Shown here piece by piece: positions 1 to 9,706 of a DNA stretch of 47,802 nt. Numbering within the stretch: position 1 is the first letter of the stretch; every line of letters starts with the position of its first letter. The position numbers and the translations under genes are program-made. The notes beneath the pieces were generated by a model. The model had not been told where the DNA came from. It did not search any database and saw nothing but the letters and a program-made list of their open reading frames with translations. Origin of the DNA: an uncultured Traorella sp. (GTDB lineage Bacteria; Bacillota_I; Bacilli_A; Erysipelotrichales; Erysipelotrichaceae); contig CAMEIZ010000002.1 in assembly GCA_945919165.1 (NCBI GenBank), positions 1 through 47,802 on the forward strand, in the 5' to 3' direction.

Positions 1-1497
1 CGCACGAACCTCATCATCAATCTTAATATCGGTACCACGTCCAGCCATGTTTGTAGCAATTGTCACAGCACCTTTTTCTCCGGCATGTTTAATGATTTCA
101 GCTTCTTTTGCATGATTTTTCGCATTCAATACCTGATGCTTAATACCGGCTTTTGTAAACATTTCAGATAGTTTTTCAGATACTTCTACTGAAATTGTAC
201 CAATCAAAACCGGTTGTCCTTTTTCATGAAGCTGTTTTGCTTCTTTAAGCAAAGCATCAAATTTCAGCTTTGGTGTGCGATACACAACATCTGGATAATC
301 AATACGAGCTACTGGACGATTAGTTGGGACAACCAGTACACGCATATTGTACGTATTCAAGAATTCTTCTTCTTCTGTTTTAGCTGTACCTGTCATACCT
401 GCCAGCTTTTCATATAATCTAAAGAAGTTCTGATAAGTAATCGTAGCAAGAGTTGACGTTTCTTCACGGATTTTACATCCTTCTTTTGCTTCAAGGGCCT
501 GATGCAATCCATCAGAGAAAGCTCTTCCCTTCATAATACGTCCGGTAAACTGGTCAACAATGACAATTTCACCATCATGAACAACATACTCAACATCTTT
601 GTTCATAATATAGTTGGCTTTCAATGCCATAGAGATATGATGAACCAATTGTACATGTTTAACATCATACAAGTTGTCAATTTTAAACATCTGTTCAGCA
701 CGATCAACACCTGAATCTGTCAAATTAATTGCTTTTGAACGTTCATCAATCACATAGTCTTTTTTCGTCAATGATTTAGCAAAAATATCTGCCTGACGAT
801 AGAAGTCAGCTGTTTCTTTCTTTCCGCCAGAAATAATCAATGGTGTTCTTGCTTCATCAATCAAAATTGAGTCAACTTCATCAATCACGGCAAAATTTAA
901 ACCACGTAATACACGATCTGATGCACGAGTCACCATGTTGTCACGAAGATAGTCAAATCCTAGTTCAGCATTCGTTGTATATGTAATATCACATTTATAG
1001 ATGTCCTGCTTCTGATAAATGTTCAGCTCTCTGGAATTCACTCCGACAGTCAACCCAAGGAATCGGTAAATTTCTCCCATCCAGGCAGCATCTCGTCCAG
1101 CCAGATAATCATTTACTGTGATGACATGTACACCTTTTCCTTCCAATGCATTTAAATAAACACACATAATTGAAGTCAGTGTTTTTCCTTCACCGGTTTT
1201 CATCTCAGCGATATCACCGCCATTAAGTACTAATGCACCAATGATCTGTACATAGAAAGGGAATTCTCCCAATACCCTTTTTGCTGCTTCACGAATGGTC
1301 GCAAATGCTTCTGGAAGAATATCATCCTTCGTTTCACCATTTGCCAAACGTTGTTTAAATTCAGCGGTCTTAGCTTTTAATTCATCATCGCTCAGACTTG
1401 CCATTGCAGATTCTAGTGCAACTACTTCATTTGCCTTCTGCTCGTATTTTTTCATAATACGTTTTTCTTCATTAAATAAATTTCCTAATAAGCCCAT
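1..1497 (-). CDS. secA: Preprotein translocase ATPase SecA, N-terminal part (runs off the left edge)
   Basis: Minus-strand translation from ATG at 1497: [19 protein letters not shown]...[42 protein letters not shown]...[27 protein letters not shown]...[12 protein letters not shown]; canonical SecA motifs. Missing from the ORF track because there is no stop in the window. Confidence 0.97.
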   Translation of the reverse strand, partial: MGLLGNLFNEEKRIMKKYEQKANEVVALESAMASLSDDELKAKTAEFKQRLANGETKDDILPEAFATIREAAKRVLGEFPFYVQIIGALVLNGGDIAEMKTGEGKTLTSIMCVYLNALEGKGVHVITVNDYLAGRDAAWMGEIYRFLGLTVGVNSRELNIYQKQDIYKCDITYTTNAELGFDYLRDNMVTRASDRVLRGLNFAVIDEVDSILIDEARTPLIISGGKKETADFYRQADIFAKSLTKKDYVIDERSKAINLTDSGVDRAEQMFKIDNLYDVKHVQLVHHISMALKANYIMNKDVEYVVHDGEIVIVDQFTGRIMKGRAFSDGLHQALEAKEGCKIREETSTLATITYQNFFRLYEKLAGMTGTAKTEEEEFLNTYNMRVLVVPTNRPVARIDYPDVVYRTPKLKFDALLKEAKQLHEKGQPVLIGTISVEVSEKLSEMFTKAGIKHQVLNAKNHAKEAEIIKHAGEKGAVTIATNMAGRGTDIKIDDEVRA

Positions 1498-1570
1498 ACT
1501 TTTTATCCTCCATATACAATAGATAAAGCATTTCTAGTATATTATATCAAATTTAGAATAGCAATTAAAC

Positions 1571-1598
1571 AAAAAAGTGGCGTTTCCTCCACTTTTTT
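1571..1598 (-). terminator. Intrinsic terminator downstream of csp (symmetric)
   Basis: AAAAAAGTGG-CGTTTCCT-CCACTTTTTT. Confidence 0.8.
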
Positions 1599-1614
1599 AT
1601 AAATCTTTGTGTTC

Positions 1615-1812
1615 TTACAGTTTTACAATGTTGTGAGCCTGAGGACCACGATCTGTTTCAACCAGCTCGAATTCAACCTCTGCATCATTCTCAATTGTTT
1701 TATATCCTTCCATCACCAACTGTGAATAGTGGAAAAATACATCTTTTCCTCCTTCAACTGTGATGAAGCCATAACCCTTTTCCTGGTTGAACATCTTAAC
1801 TTTTCCTTGCAT
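1615..1812 (-). CDS. Cold-shock domain protein (CspA family)
   Basis: [35 protein letters not shown]1/RNP2-like motifs, 65 aa. Confidence 0.92.
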   Translation of the reverse strand: MQGKVKMFNQEKGYGFITVEGGKDVFFHYSQLVMEGYKTIENDAEVEFELVETDRGPQAHNIVKL

Positions 1813-1888
1813 AATCTTATACCTTTCTATGAATCTGAATCTTCATACGTCATATTATAAATGTTTTTAATTCACTTTGCAAATAAAT

Positions 1889-2098
1889 TCATGCTGCAGT
1901 TTCTATTTTTACTACGTTTTTCGCCTGAAGACCTTTTTCAATTTCAACAGGATCAAATTCCACAAGACCGCCTTCATCCAGCGTCTTAAATCCAGAAATC
2001 TGAATCTGTGTATAATGTACAAAGTACTCCTTATTGTCATTTCCTACAATAAAGCCAAATCCTTTTTCCTGATTGAACCATTTTACTTTTCCTTGCAT
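1889..2098 (-). CDS. Cold-shock domain protein (CspA family), second copy
   Basis: MQGKVKWFNQEKGFGFIVGNDNKEYFVHYTQI, 69 aa. Confidence 0.9.
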   Translation of the reverse strand: MQGKVKWFNQEKGFGFIVGNDNKEYFVHYTQIQISGFKTLDEGGLVEFDPVEIEKGLQAKNVVKIETAA

Positions 2099-2145
2099 AT
2101 CGTACTCCTTTCCTGCAAATACAGTATAGAAAAAACGTCATTCTC

Positions 2146-2772
2146 TTACAACCTTTCTTTTTCGCACAATTCGACAAAGAGAGGATGTACGCTAAGGGCC
2201 ACCGCTTTAACTATTTGATTGGAATCTTTCAGCAGTGAAGCAGTACTTAAAAGAGTATTTCCACTTGTGATCACATCATCAAACAGAATAAAATCCTTTT
2301 CTATTGGATATTTCAATTTTATTACTTCTTTTATTTTCCCGCGCTCACTGGCACGCTGAGTACTTTGCTTATAACCATCTTTTTTTTCGAAACACGATAT
2401 AGGTTCAACATGACAACATTCCAGCATTCTTTCAAGATGGTGAAAACCTCTTTCTTTGATCTTTTGCTCACTGGATGGCATCAAAATACAGGCGCTGTGT
2501 CGAAAGATGTCAAAAACTTCTTCCTTTTTTTTCCATAAAAAAACATCAGCCAGCGCAATATCTCTTGCTTCCTTATACTGAAACAAAAGGCTCTCTAAAA
2601 AATCATCATATAAATAGAAGGCTGTTATTCTCAGGTTATGATAACTATAGGTTTTCTTGTTTTCAATGAATTTATGACGGCAATTACCGCATATTATATC
2701 ATCATAAAACAGATATTCTCTCAAGCTTACTCCTTCATCTACACTTCTAAAACAAATCTTACAAGCTTTCAT
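2146..2772 (-). CDS. comFC: ComFC-type phosphoribosyltransferase-like competence protein
   Basis: N-terminal Cys pairs (CKICFR...CGNCRHKF) and C-terminal PRTase-like signature FILFDDVITSGNTL; overlaps comFA. Confidence 0.88.
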   Translation of the reverse strand: MKACKICFRSVDEGVSLREYLFYDDIICGNCRHKFIENKKTYSYHNLRITAFYLYDDFLESLLFQYKEARDIALADVFLWKKKEEVFDIFRHSACILMPSSEQKIKERGFHHLERMLECCHVEPISCFEKKDGYKQSTQRASERGKIKEVIKLKYPIEKDFILFDDVITSGNTLLSTASLLKDSNQIVKAVALSVHPLFVELCEKERL

Positions 2773-3895
2773 TCATTTTCCTTATAGCACGAACACATCT
2801 TTTCATATCTAAACTGATTTCTTTTGCATAGAAAAGGACGATACCGCTTGGCTGCTGTCTGCTTCTTCCGACACGACCTGCAATCTGAATCAAACTTGCT
2901 TCATCAAAAACCGGATGATCACTATGTAAGACAATCACATTCACACCTTGGAATGTAACGCCCCTTTCTAATATGGTAGAGGTGAATAATAGATTTAATT
3001 CTTTTTTTCTAAACCGTTCAAGAATTTCCTCTTTGTTTTCAGTAGTGGAGGTAAAAAATGAACAAGGGATCACTTTTGAAAAAATTCTTGCATACCGTTT
3101 TGCCTGTTCAATTGTAGGAACAAATACCAGCCATGGCTCATGAATTCTTGGATAAATCACACAGAGCATGTGAAGGAAGTAAAAAGGAACTCTGCGGATT
3201 TTCGGTTCTACAAGCGGAAATCCATGAGGCCTAGTAAACAGTTCAACAATTTCCAGTTTTTTGTTTTGGACATCTGAAAGCATGTTTTTTGAAGGTGTAG
3301 CAGTCAGATAAATTTTAACACCCTTACAGGCATTCATGGCAATAGCTTCCAATACTTCATTATTCTTATAAGGAAAAGCATCAACTTCATCCATGATGAG
3401 AAGATCAAACGTCTGATGATATCGATATAACTGGTGCATCGTACAGACAATCAAATCTCCATCATCTATTTGTGTATGTCCCTGACATACAGCAATCACC
3501 TTAAGTGAAGGGTAAGCATGTTTAAGTCTTGATGCAATTTCCAATACTACCTGTCTTCGTGATATCGCAAAACCTACTTTTTTTGAGTTATTAAGAAAGG
3601 CTGTTATCACTTCAAAACAAATTTCAGTCTTGCCAGCACCACAACAGGCATATACTAAAGTATCCTTTTTCGCAAGTGCATAGTCTTTCAAACGGCTGGA
3701 TGCTTCTTTCTGTGCATCACTCAATTCGAAATCAAGATGTGCTTTTACTCTGTGCTTTTTGCACATATAGGTCTTAGGGATGATTTTTTCACCAACATCA
3801 AGTCTTCCAAACTGAACACATTTGCGACAATAGAACACTTTATCATCTTGATAAAAATAACGCGGATCCTCATTGGAACATCTTGCGCATTTCAT
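2759..3895 (-). CDS. comFA: ComFA-type DNA helicase/translocase
   Basis: Zn-binding CARCS...CRKC, Walker A ACCGAGKTE, DEVDAF, TATPS, helicase C motif GRVGRSRQQPSG. Confidence 0.92.
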   Translation of the reverse strand: MKCARCSNEDPRYFYQDDKVFYCRKCVQFGRLDVGEKIIPKTYMCKKHRVKAHLDFELSDAQKEASSRLKDYALAKKDTLVYACCGAGKTEICFEVITAFLNNSKKVGFAISRRQVVLEIASRLKHAYPSLKVIAVCQGHTQIDDGDLIVCTMHQLYRYHQTFDLLIMDEVDAFPYKNNEVLEAIAMNACKGVKIYLTATPSKNMLSDVQNKKLEIVELFTRPHGFPLVEPKIRRVPFYFLHMLCVIYPRIHEPWLVFVPTIEQAKRYARIFSKVIPCSFFTSTTENKEEILERFRKKELNLLFTSTILERGVTFQGVNVIVLHSDHPVFDEASLIQIAGRVGRSRQQPSGIVLFYAKEISLDMKRCVRAIRKMNESL

Positions 3896-3994
3896 TTATT
3901 CACCTCTATTATTATTTATGCAAAATCTTTCTTAAAATCCCACTTTTAAATCAATTATTATTTTTTACTTCACACATTTTGTCTTTTATGTCTA

Positions 3995-4023
3995 TTGACA
4001 TTCAAGTCTAAATTCGATACATT
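3995..4023 (+). promoter_or_regulatory. Predicted sigmaA promoter of the mntP riboswitch transcript
   Basis: TTGACA (3995-4000), 17 bp spacer, TACATT (4018-4023). Confidence 0.6.
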
Positions 4024-4029
4024 ATACAT

Positions 4030-4108
4030 ATCCTTTGAGGGAGTAGTTTGCCAAATGGCGGTAATATCAACAAACTGATGTAAATCTGGTATTATCTTAA
4101 AAAACGAG
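4030..4108 (+). ncRNA. Probable yybP-ykoY (Mn2+) riboswitch aptamer
   Basis: GAGGGAGTAG ... ATCAACAAACTG ... ATCTGGTATTA, resembling the conserved GGGAGUAG / UCAACAUACUG / CUGGU elements; directly upstream of mntP, a known target of this riboswitch class. Confidence 0.7.
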
Positions 4109-4150
4109 ACTCATGGACAATAGTTTTCTATTGTTCATGAGTTTTATTTA
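4109..4150 (+). terminator. Expression-platform terminator hairpin upstream of mntP
   Basis: ACTCATGGACAATAG-TTTT-CTATTGTTCATGAGT followed by TTTATTTA; 15-bp stem with one G-U. Confidence 0.75.
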
Positions 4151-4163
4151 TGAGGAGGACAAA

Positions 4164-4730
4164 ATGGACACAATTACCCTTATTACTTGTGCAGTTGGAT
4201 TGGCCATGGATGCTTTTGCAGTTTCTATCTGTAAAGGGCTGGCATTAAAAAAGATCGATATAAAAAAACAAGTTCTTGTTGGTGCTTGGTTTGGCGGATT
4301 TCAAGGTTTGATGCCTCTGATTGGTTATCTGCTGGGAAAAAGCTTTGAACAGTATATCACATCTATCGATCACTGGATTGCATTTATTCTATTAGGCTTT
4401 ATCGGTTTCAATATGATTCATGAATCTATGGAACAAAACAGCTGCGAAGAATGTGGTGACGCTTCATTAGATCCCAAATCCATGTTGATGCTGGCTATTG
4501 CAACCAGTATTGATGCTCTTGCAGTCGGCATAACGTTTGCGTTAATCGATGTCAATATTGTCCTAGCTGTCATATTAATTGGCTCTATCACCTTTATTTT
4601 ATCCATGACAGGTGTAAAAATTGGTCATGTGTTTGGCATGAAATACAAATCTAAAGCTGAATTGGCTGGAGGAATCGTTTTAATCTTATTGGGCTTGAAA
4701 ATTCTTCTGGAACATTTAAACATTCTTTAA
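4164..4730 (+). CDS. mntP: Manganese efflux pump MntP family
   Basis: [30 protein letters not shown]...[22 protein letters not shown] at 4164 preceded by GAGGAGG. The 4113 start in the ORF track lies inside the terminator hairpin. Confidence 0.92.
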   Translation: MDTITLITCAVGLAMDAFAVSICKGLALKKIDIKKQVLVGAWFGGFQGLMPLIGYLLGKSFEQYITSIDHWIAFILLGFIGFNMIHESMEQNSCEECGDASLDPKSMLMLAIATSIDALAVGITFALIDVNIVLAVILIGSITFILSMTGVKIGHVFGMKYKSKAELAGGIVLILLGLKILLEHLNIL

Positions 4731-4748
4731 TCAAAATAACATGATCTA

Positions 4749-4777
4749 CGTCTAAAGCAAGCTTTGGACGCTTTTTT
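4749..4777 (+). terminator. Intrinsic terminator after mntP
   Basis: CGTCTAAAGC-AA-GCTTTGGACG-CTTTTTT. Confidence 0.8.
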
Positions 4778-4803
4778 ATTAAAATCAGAATAATCAGATG
4801 AAA

Positions 4804-4834
4804 AATCCTCCATATGTTTCTCATACAGAGGATT
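4804..4834 (-). terminator. Intrinsic terminator after the 267-aa membrane protein
   Basis: Minus strand AATCCTC...GAGGATTTTT. Confidence 0.6.
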
Positions 4835-4838
4835 CACT

Positions 4839-5642
4839 TTATAATCTGAACATTGACTCTGTCAAATCTTTCAAATTTACACTGTTTTGATCAGAAAACT
4901 CAAATTTTGAATAAATTTGTATTTCATATGTCTTATCATGATAATGAGTAACAAAACAAATATCAGGCATCTTTTTGGTGATTTTATACTGATCTAAATT
5001 CTCCCATTTTATTTCAATCGGTTTTGGATCATCTCGAAACAAAAGAAGTCGTTTTGCCCATGAAAACTGATCAACAAATTGATCCTGATCTGATGCATAA
5101 ACAAAAACTCGAAATTCATTTTCTTCAAAGTCATAGAAAAAATTGTGACAATTCGTAACATCCTTTGTTGAATTCAAAACGGAATAAAAAGTCTCTACCT
5201 GACAAAACCAATCCTGTTTTTCTAGATTCAATTCATACGCTTTTTCTGCTTCACTTGTTGGAACATGATAAGTAAACGTGTTGATGCTATCAAATAATCC
5301 CCAAGTAACAATAGCCAAAACGGCAAATGACATCAAAACACTTTTTTTTGTTAATGAAAAATTAAAAACACCTTCCAATACCAATGCACTAGTTACTGCC
5401 ATAACAGGATAAAAAACAGCAGGATTAAGATAACGATTTTGATATGCCTGAACTAAAACTGCAATCAATAATAAAACACTTGATGTGGGAAGCAGCCAGC
5501 GTTTCTTGTCAGTTTGCCATCTTTTCTGAAGTTTCATCAAGGAAATCAGAAGCCAAAAAAACAATCCCAGAATAAATAAAATCAATGTATAGCGAAATAA
5601 ATACCTAAAAAGGAAAGGCGCACTCATGATTTGTTCTCGCAT
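4839..5642 (-). CDS. Membrane protein of unknown function
   Basis: 267 aa, four hydrophobic N-terminal segments then a soluble C-terminal domain; no family recognised. Confidence 0.75.
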   Translation of the reverse strand: MREQIMSAPFLFRYLFRYTLILFILGLFFWLLISLMKLQKRWQTDKKRWLLPTSSVLLLIAVLVQAYQNRYLNPAVFYPVMAVTSALVLEGVFNFSLTKKSVLMSFAVLAIVTWGLFDSINTFTYHVPTSEAEKAYELNLEKQDWFCQVETFYSVLNSTKDVTNCHNFFYDFEENEFRVFVYASDQDQFVDQFSWAKRLLLFRDDPKPIEIKWENLDQYKITKKMPDICFVTHYHDKTYEIQIYSKFEFSDQNSVNLKDLTESMFRL

Positions 5643-5789
5643 AATATCTCCTTCTAATTACTCTCATACAATTAATCAGCCATTTAAATATACATAACCA
5701 ACAGTTCTACTTTAGTTTGTGTGTTGTTGGACAATTTTCAGTCCCATTGCTTCTTTTTTCTTTTCTTTTTCAAATAATTCTTCAAGCTC

Positions 5790-5833
5790 GGTAAAAAGTA
5801 AGCTATAAAATATGATTATGTTTACTTTTTACC
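5790..5833. repeat. 12-bp perfect inverted repeat
   Basis: GGTAAAAAGTAA (5790-5801) and TTACTTTTTACC (5822-5833). Confidence 0.9.
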
Positions 5834-5857
5834 ATTAATAATTACTGGTTCTATCAT
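5822..5857 (-). CDS. Putative 11-codon micro-ORF (MIEPVIINGKK)
   Basis: GGAGG Shine-Dalgarno at 5865-5869, ATG at 5857, stop TAA at 5824-5822; behind a perfect consensus promoter. Confidence 0.35.
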   Translation of the reverse strand: MIEPVIINGKK

Positions 5858-5898
5858 ATTTTATCCTCCAAACCAAAATGGATATTTTTTATATCTTT

Positions 5899-5927
5899 AT
5901 TATAATTTATATATATGATTATGTCAA
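5899..5927 (-). promoter_or_regulatory. Perfect consensus sigmaA promoter
   Basis: Minus strand TTGACA - 17 nt (TAATCATATATATAAAT) - TATAAT. Confidence 0.85.
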
Positions 5928-6037
5928 TATTTACATTGTATGAGAGTGTGGAATTATTTATGTGATTTATTTCATTAAAAATATATGCATAGGTATATAA
6001 ACATTATGGTTTTCTCATTTTGATTCGATTACTCTTA

Positions 6038-7606
6038 TTACATTAAAGGTGCAATTGTTTTCAAAACAAAGCCCATAAGCTTTAAAGAAAGCTTTTCAGA
6101 TTTTATTGTTTCAAAAGTTACTTTTCGACATTTTTGAAGCGTTTCTTGAAAATCTTTTTCAATATCCATAATGCAATCTGTCTGCGCCATATAAGTAGCA
6201 CATTCAAAGTGATGATAAAGACTTCTATAGTCTAAATTGACGGTGCCGACAACAGCTTCTCTGTCATCCTTGACAAAGACTTTTGCATGAACAAAACCTG
6301 GTGCATATTCATAGATTTTAACACCTGAAGCCAATAGCGATGCATAATGTGTTTTAGCCAGTGAATAAGGAGCTTTCTTATCCGGAATCCCGGGCAGAAT
6401 CAGTTTCACATCTATACCTCTTTCTGCAGCAAATTTCAAAGCTGTTTCCATTTCTCCGTCTAATATAAGGTAAGGCGACATAATATGCACATATTTCTGA
6501 GCACGATTTAAAAGATCCATGTAGACACGTTCTCCAACTTTATCACGATCTAAAGGACAATCTCCATAAGGAATCACATACCCTTTTGCTTGTAATGAAG
6601 TTGTTGGATAAGAAAGAAATGGTTCAAACACGGCTTCTTTTTCATTTATATTCCACATTTGAAGAAACATTAACGTAAAGCTTTTTACTGCTTCTCCTTT
6701 CAGCATAACTGCCACATCTTTCCAATGACCATGTTTTTCGATATGATTGATATATTCATCTGCAAGATTCACACCGCCATTAAACGCCGTATGACCATCT
6801 ATGACTAGAATTTTACGATGATCGCGATAATTATAATGAGTAGATACAAAAGGAGTCACCGGAGAAAACATCTTACATTGAATACCCAAAGCTTTTAAAC
6901 GTTTTGGATAATCATGCGGAAGAGTTGAGAATTCACAAGTACCATCATACATCACTCTGACATCAACACCTTCTTTTGCTTTGCGTGCCAGTATTTCCAA
7001 AATTCTGCCCCACATGAGTCCTTCTTCTACGATGAAATATTCTAAGAAAATAAAATGTTTCGCTTCTTCCAATTGACGTAAAAGCTCTTCCCACTTTTTT
7101 TCTCCTGTCGGAAAGTAAGTGACACTTGTATGATCATAAACAGGAAAATTACTGCTATTCTTTAAATAATGGACCAAACCAGCAGCTTCTTGATTTTCAT
7201 TTTCAAAAGCTGTCAAGACATCCTGATTTTGAGGAAGACTGTTTTGAGTTTGATCGATCAATTGCTTCAGGCGAGCTTTTAAAACGCGGTTGCCTAAGTC
7301 GCTTTGTGTATACCAAAACAATAATGCTCCAAATACTGGCAAAAGCATGATGACAACAAGCCAGGTAATTTTTGCGGTAGGATCAATACGACTGTTGAGA
7401 AGATATAATACCATGCCAACAGTAAAAAGAGCGCTTCCTCCTAAAACATGCGGCAAAAAATCATAAAACCATTTAAAAGCACCGAATAAAAGAAAAAAAT
7501 GAAAAATCAGTAAAATCAAGATCAGACCCAAACGACTGAAAAGCAAATGAACCAGACCTTTTTTTCCTTTTTTAAGTAATAGCATTCCTTTATTTTCATT
7601 TTCCAT
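6038..7606 (-). CDS. cls: Cardiolipin synthase
   Basis: Two HKD motifs: HRKILVIDGHTAFNGGVNLADEYI and HAKVFVKDDREAVVGTVNLDYRS; N-terminal transmembrane segments. Confidence 0.95.
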   Translation of the reverse strand: MENENKGMLLLKKGKKGLVHLLFSRLGLILILLIFHFFLLFGAFKWFYDFLPHVLGGSALFTVGMVLYLLNSRIDPTAKITWLVVIMLLPVFGALLFWYTQSDLGNRVLKARLKQLIDQTQNSLPQNQDVLTAFENENQEAAGLVHYLKNSSNFPVYDHTSVTYFPTGEKKWEELLRQLEEAKHFIFLEYFIVEEGLMWGRILEILARKAKEGVDVRVMYDGTCEFSTLPHDYPKRLKALGIQCKMFSPVTPFVSTHYNYRDHRKILVIDGHTAFNGGVNLADEYINHIEKHGHWKDVAVMLKGEAVKSFTLMFLQMWNINEKEAVFEPFLSYPTTSLQAKGYVIPYGDCPLDRDKVGERVYMDLLNRAQKYVHIMSPYLILDGEMETALKFAAERGIDVKLILPGIPDKKAPYSLAKTHYASLLASGVKIYEYAPGFVHAKVFVKDDREAVVGTVNLDYRSLYHHFECATYMAQTDCIMDIEKDFQETLQKCRKVTFETIKSEKLSLKLMGFVLKTIAPLM

Positions 7607-7678
7607 ATGTTCACATCCTTTATGATTTCATTTTAGCACATACTCAAAAAAAAGCGAATGTATCAACAATCGCTTATT

Positions 7679-8167
7679 TCATTTTACATAATGAATTCTG
7701 TTTTCTTTGATCTGTTTTTCTTTAGGTCCTTCCATGCCATAACCTACAGCCAAAGATCCTACAATCACCTTATCTTTTAATCCAAGACGAGTCATCACAG
7801 CATCAAATTTTTCTTCCAATACATAATCCTTCATCTGATTGATCCAACAGCTTCCCAGATTCAGCGCACAAGCTGCCAGCTGCATTTGTGTCATAGCACA
7901 ACTTCCATCATAAGCAGCATAACGATTATCCTTTTCTCCATAAACGACAATGAGTGCCGGTGCCTGATAGAAAAAAGGTCTTCCTGCCAAATCTTCCAAT
8001 TCTTTTAAAACAAGCTCATTGGTGATGACGCAAAACTCGATTCCCTGTGTATTCATGCCACTGGGAGCCATAACACCACATTGAACAATCTGATCTAAAT
8101 CTTCATCACGGACTTTTTTATCTGAATAACTTCTAATACTTCTTCTAGATTGAATCAGTTCGATCAT
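7679..8167 (-). CDS. Nitroreductase family protein
   Basis: MIELIQSRRSIRSYSDKKVRDEDLDQIVQCGVMAPSGMN. Confidence 0.92.
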   Translation of the reverse strand: MIELIQSRRSIRSYSDKKVRDEDLDQIVQCGVMAPSGMNTQGIEFCVITNELVLKELEDLAGRPFFYQAPALIVVYGEKDNRYAAYDGSCAMTQMQLAACALNLGSCWINQMKDYVLEEKFDAVMTRLGLKDKVIVGSLAVGYGMEGPKEKQIKENRIHYVK

Positions 8168-9168
8168 AAATTTTTCACCTTTTTAACAAATGAATAGGCA
8201 TCCTGACACATATCTTCAATATTTCTAACAGCTTCCCATCCCAATTCTTCCTTCGCTTTGGTTGGATCAGCATAACATGCAGCAATATCTCCGGGACGGC
8301 GATCGGTAATCTGATAAGGAACTTCTACCTGATTCACTCGGGCAAATGTTTCAATTAATTCTAAGACACTGGTTCCTTTACCTGTTCCTAAGTTATAAAT
8401 CAATACCCCTGCAGTATCTTTGATTTTTTCTATGGCTTTGATATGGCCTAAAGCCAAATCTACAACATGAATATAATCACGAACACCTGTACCATCTATT
8501 GTATCATAATCATTACCAAATACATTGACCTGTGGTAGCTCTTTTGTTGCAACTTTTACGATATAAGGCATCAGGTTATTTGGGATATCATTTGGATTTT
8601 CTCCAATCAATCCGGATTTATGTGCACCAATAGGATTAAAATATCTTAAAAGCACAACACCCATCTCATTGTCTGCATGGGCAATATCTGTTAGGATTCT
8701 TTCAATAAATAATTTTGTAGTTCCATAAGGATTGGTTGTTGATAATGGAAAATCTTCCTGAATTGGTAAAGATGCCGGAGAACCATATACCGTAGCACTT
8801 GATGAGAATACAAGCTTATGGCAATCAAATTCTTTCATCACCTTAACAAGAATCAATGTAGAATCGATATTATTCTGATAATACATTAATGGTTTGGCAA
8901 CACTTTCCCCTACTGCCTTATAGCCGGCAAAATGAATGACTGCATCAATTTTATTCTCTTTAAATATTTTTCTCATTGCAGTCTCATCACAGCAATCCGC
9001 TTCATAAAAACCAAAGCTTTTATGCGTAATTTCTTTAATGTTGTCCAATACCTCTCTTTTAGAATTATAAAAATTATCGACTATCACCACTTCATAATTT
9101 TTATTTAACAATTCAACAACTGTATGTGATCCAATAAATCCACATCCGCCTGTTACTAATATTTTCAT
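8164..9168 (-). CDS. galE: UDP-glucose 4-epimerase
   Basis: MKILVTGGCGFIGSHTVVELL, SSSATVYG, NPYGTTK, YNLGTGKGTSVLELI. Confidence 0.95.
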   Translation of the reverse strand: MKILVTGGCGFIGSHTVVELLNKNYEVVIVDNFYNSKREVLDNIKEITHKSFGFYEADCCDETAMRKIFKENKIDAVIHFAGYKAVGESVAKPLMYYQNNIDSTLILVKVMKEFDCHKLVFSSSATVYGSPASLPIQEDFPLSTTNPYGTTKLFIERILTDIAHADNEMGVVLLRYFNPIGAHKSGLIGENPNDIPNNLMPYIVKVATKELPQVNVFGNDYDTIDGTGVRDYIHVVDLALGHIKAIEKIKDTAGVLIYNLGTGKGTSVLELIETFARVNQVEVPYQITDRRPGDIAACYADPTKAKEELGWEAVRNIEDMCQDAYSFVKKVKNL

Positions 9169-9277
9169 AGTACACCTCTTTCTTTTTTAGTGTATCAAAA
9201 CAAGGCCAAAACTTCAAGCTATACCAAAACTCAATCATTCTGCTTTACTTCTCTTCAATACCTGTTATGATGAAACC

Positions 9278-9685
9278 ATGACAGTGCTAAAACAAAATCA
9301 GACTAATATCATTTATCCTTTTGAAACATCTTTTTCATATAAAAACAAACAGCCTTTTCTTTGTGCAACTCAAAACAATAAAACATATTATCTTTGCAAA
9401 GGAAAAGGTATACACCGTTTCAATCCGCAAACGAAAGAGTTCTTAGAGCTAATGCCGAATGTTACAACGATAGAAGATACTCATGAAATAATTTTATCAC
9501 AGGCTGTAAAAGCTATTAAGGGCATCCATTATCAATTAATTGCCGTATTCAATCATCACTATCTATGCATTGGTCACATTCATAATCGTGAAAACAGTCT
9601 TTGTCTTGTCCTATTAACCATTGATCTTACAACTCAAGGCTATTATGAAATTATCAATGTACTGGATGTTTTTCGGTTAAAGTAA
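9278..9685 (+). CDS. Hypothetical protein, 135 aa
   Basis: Isolated ORF ending at a terminator; no recognisable family. Confidence 0.55.
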   Translation: MTVLKQNQTNIIYPFETSFSYKNKQPFLCATQNNKTYYLCKGKGIHRFNPQTKEFLELMPNVTTIEDTHEIILSQAVKAIKGIHYQLIAVFNHHYLCIGHIHNRENSLCLVLLTIDLTTQGYYEIINVLDVFRLK

Positions 9686-9706
9686 AACACACCTTCTGGT
9701 GTGTTT
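9685..9706. terminator. Bidirectional terminator between convergent genes
   Basis: AAACACACC-TTCT-GGTGTGTTT. Confidence 0.8.

Noticed and set aside
214-1522. Several + strand ORFs (67, 70, 75 aa)
   Set aside because: They lie antisense to secA, which is unambiguous on the minus strand.
4113-4163. Extended N-terminus of mntP
   Set aside because: It is the riboswitch terminator hairpin; the SD-supported start is 4164.
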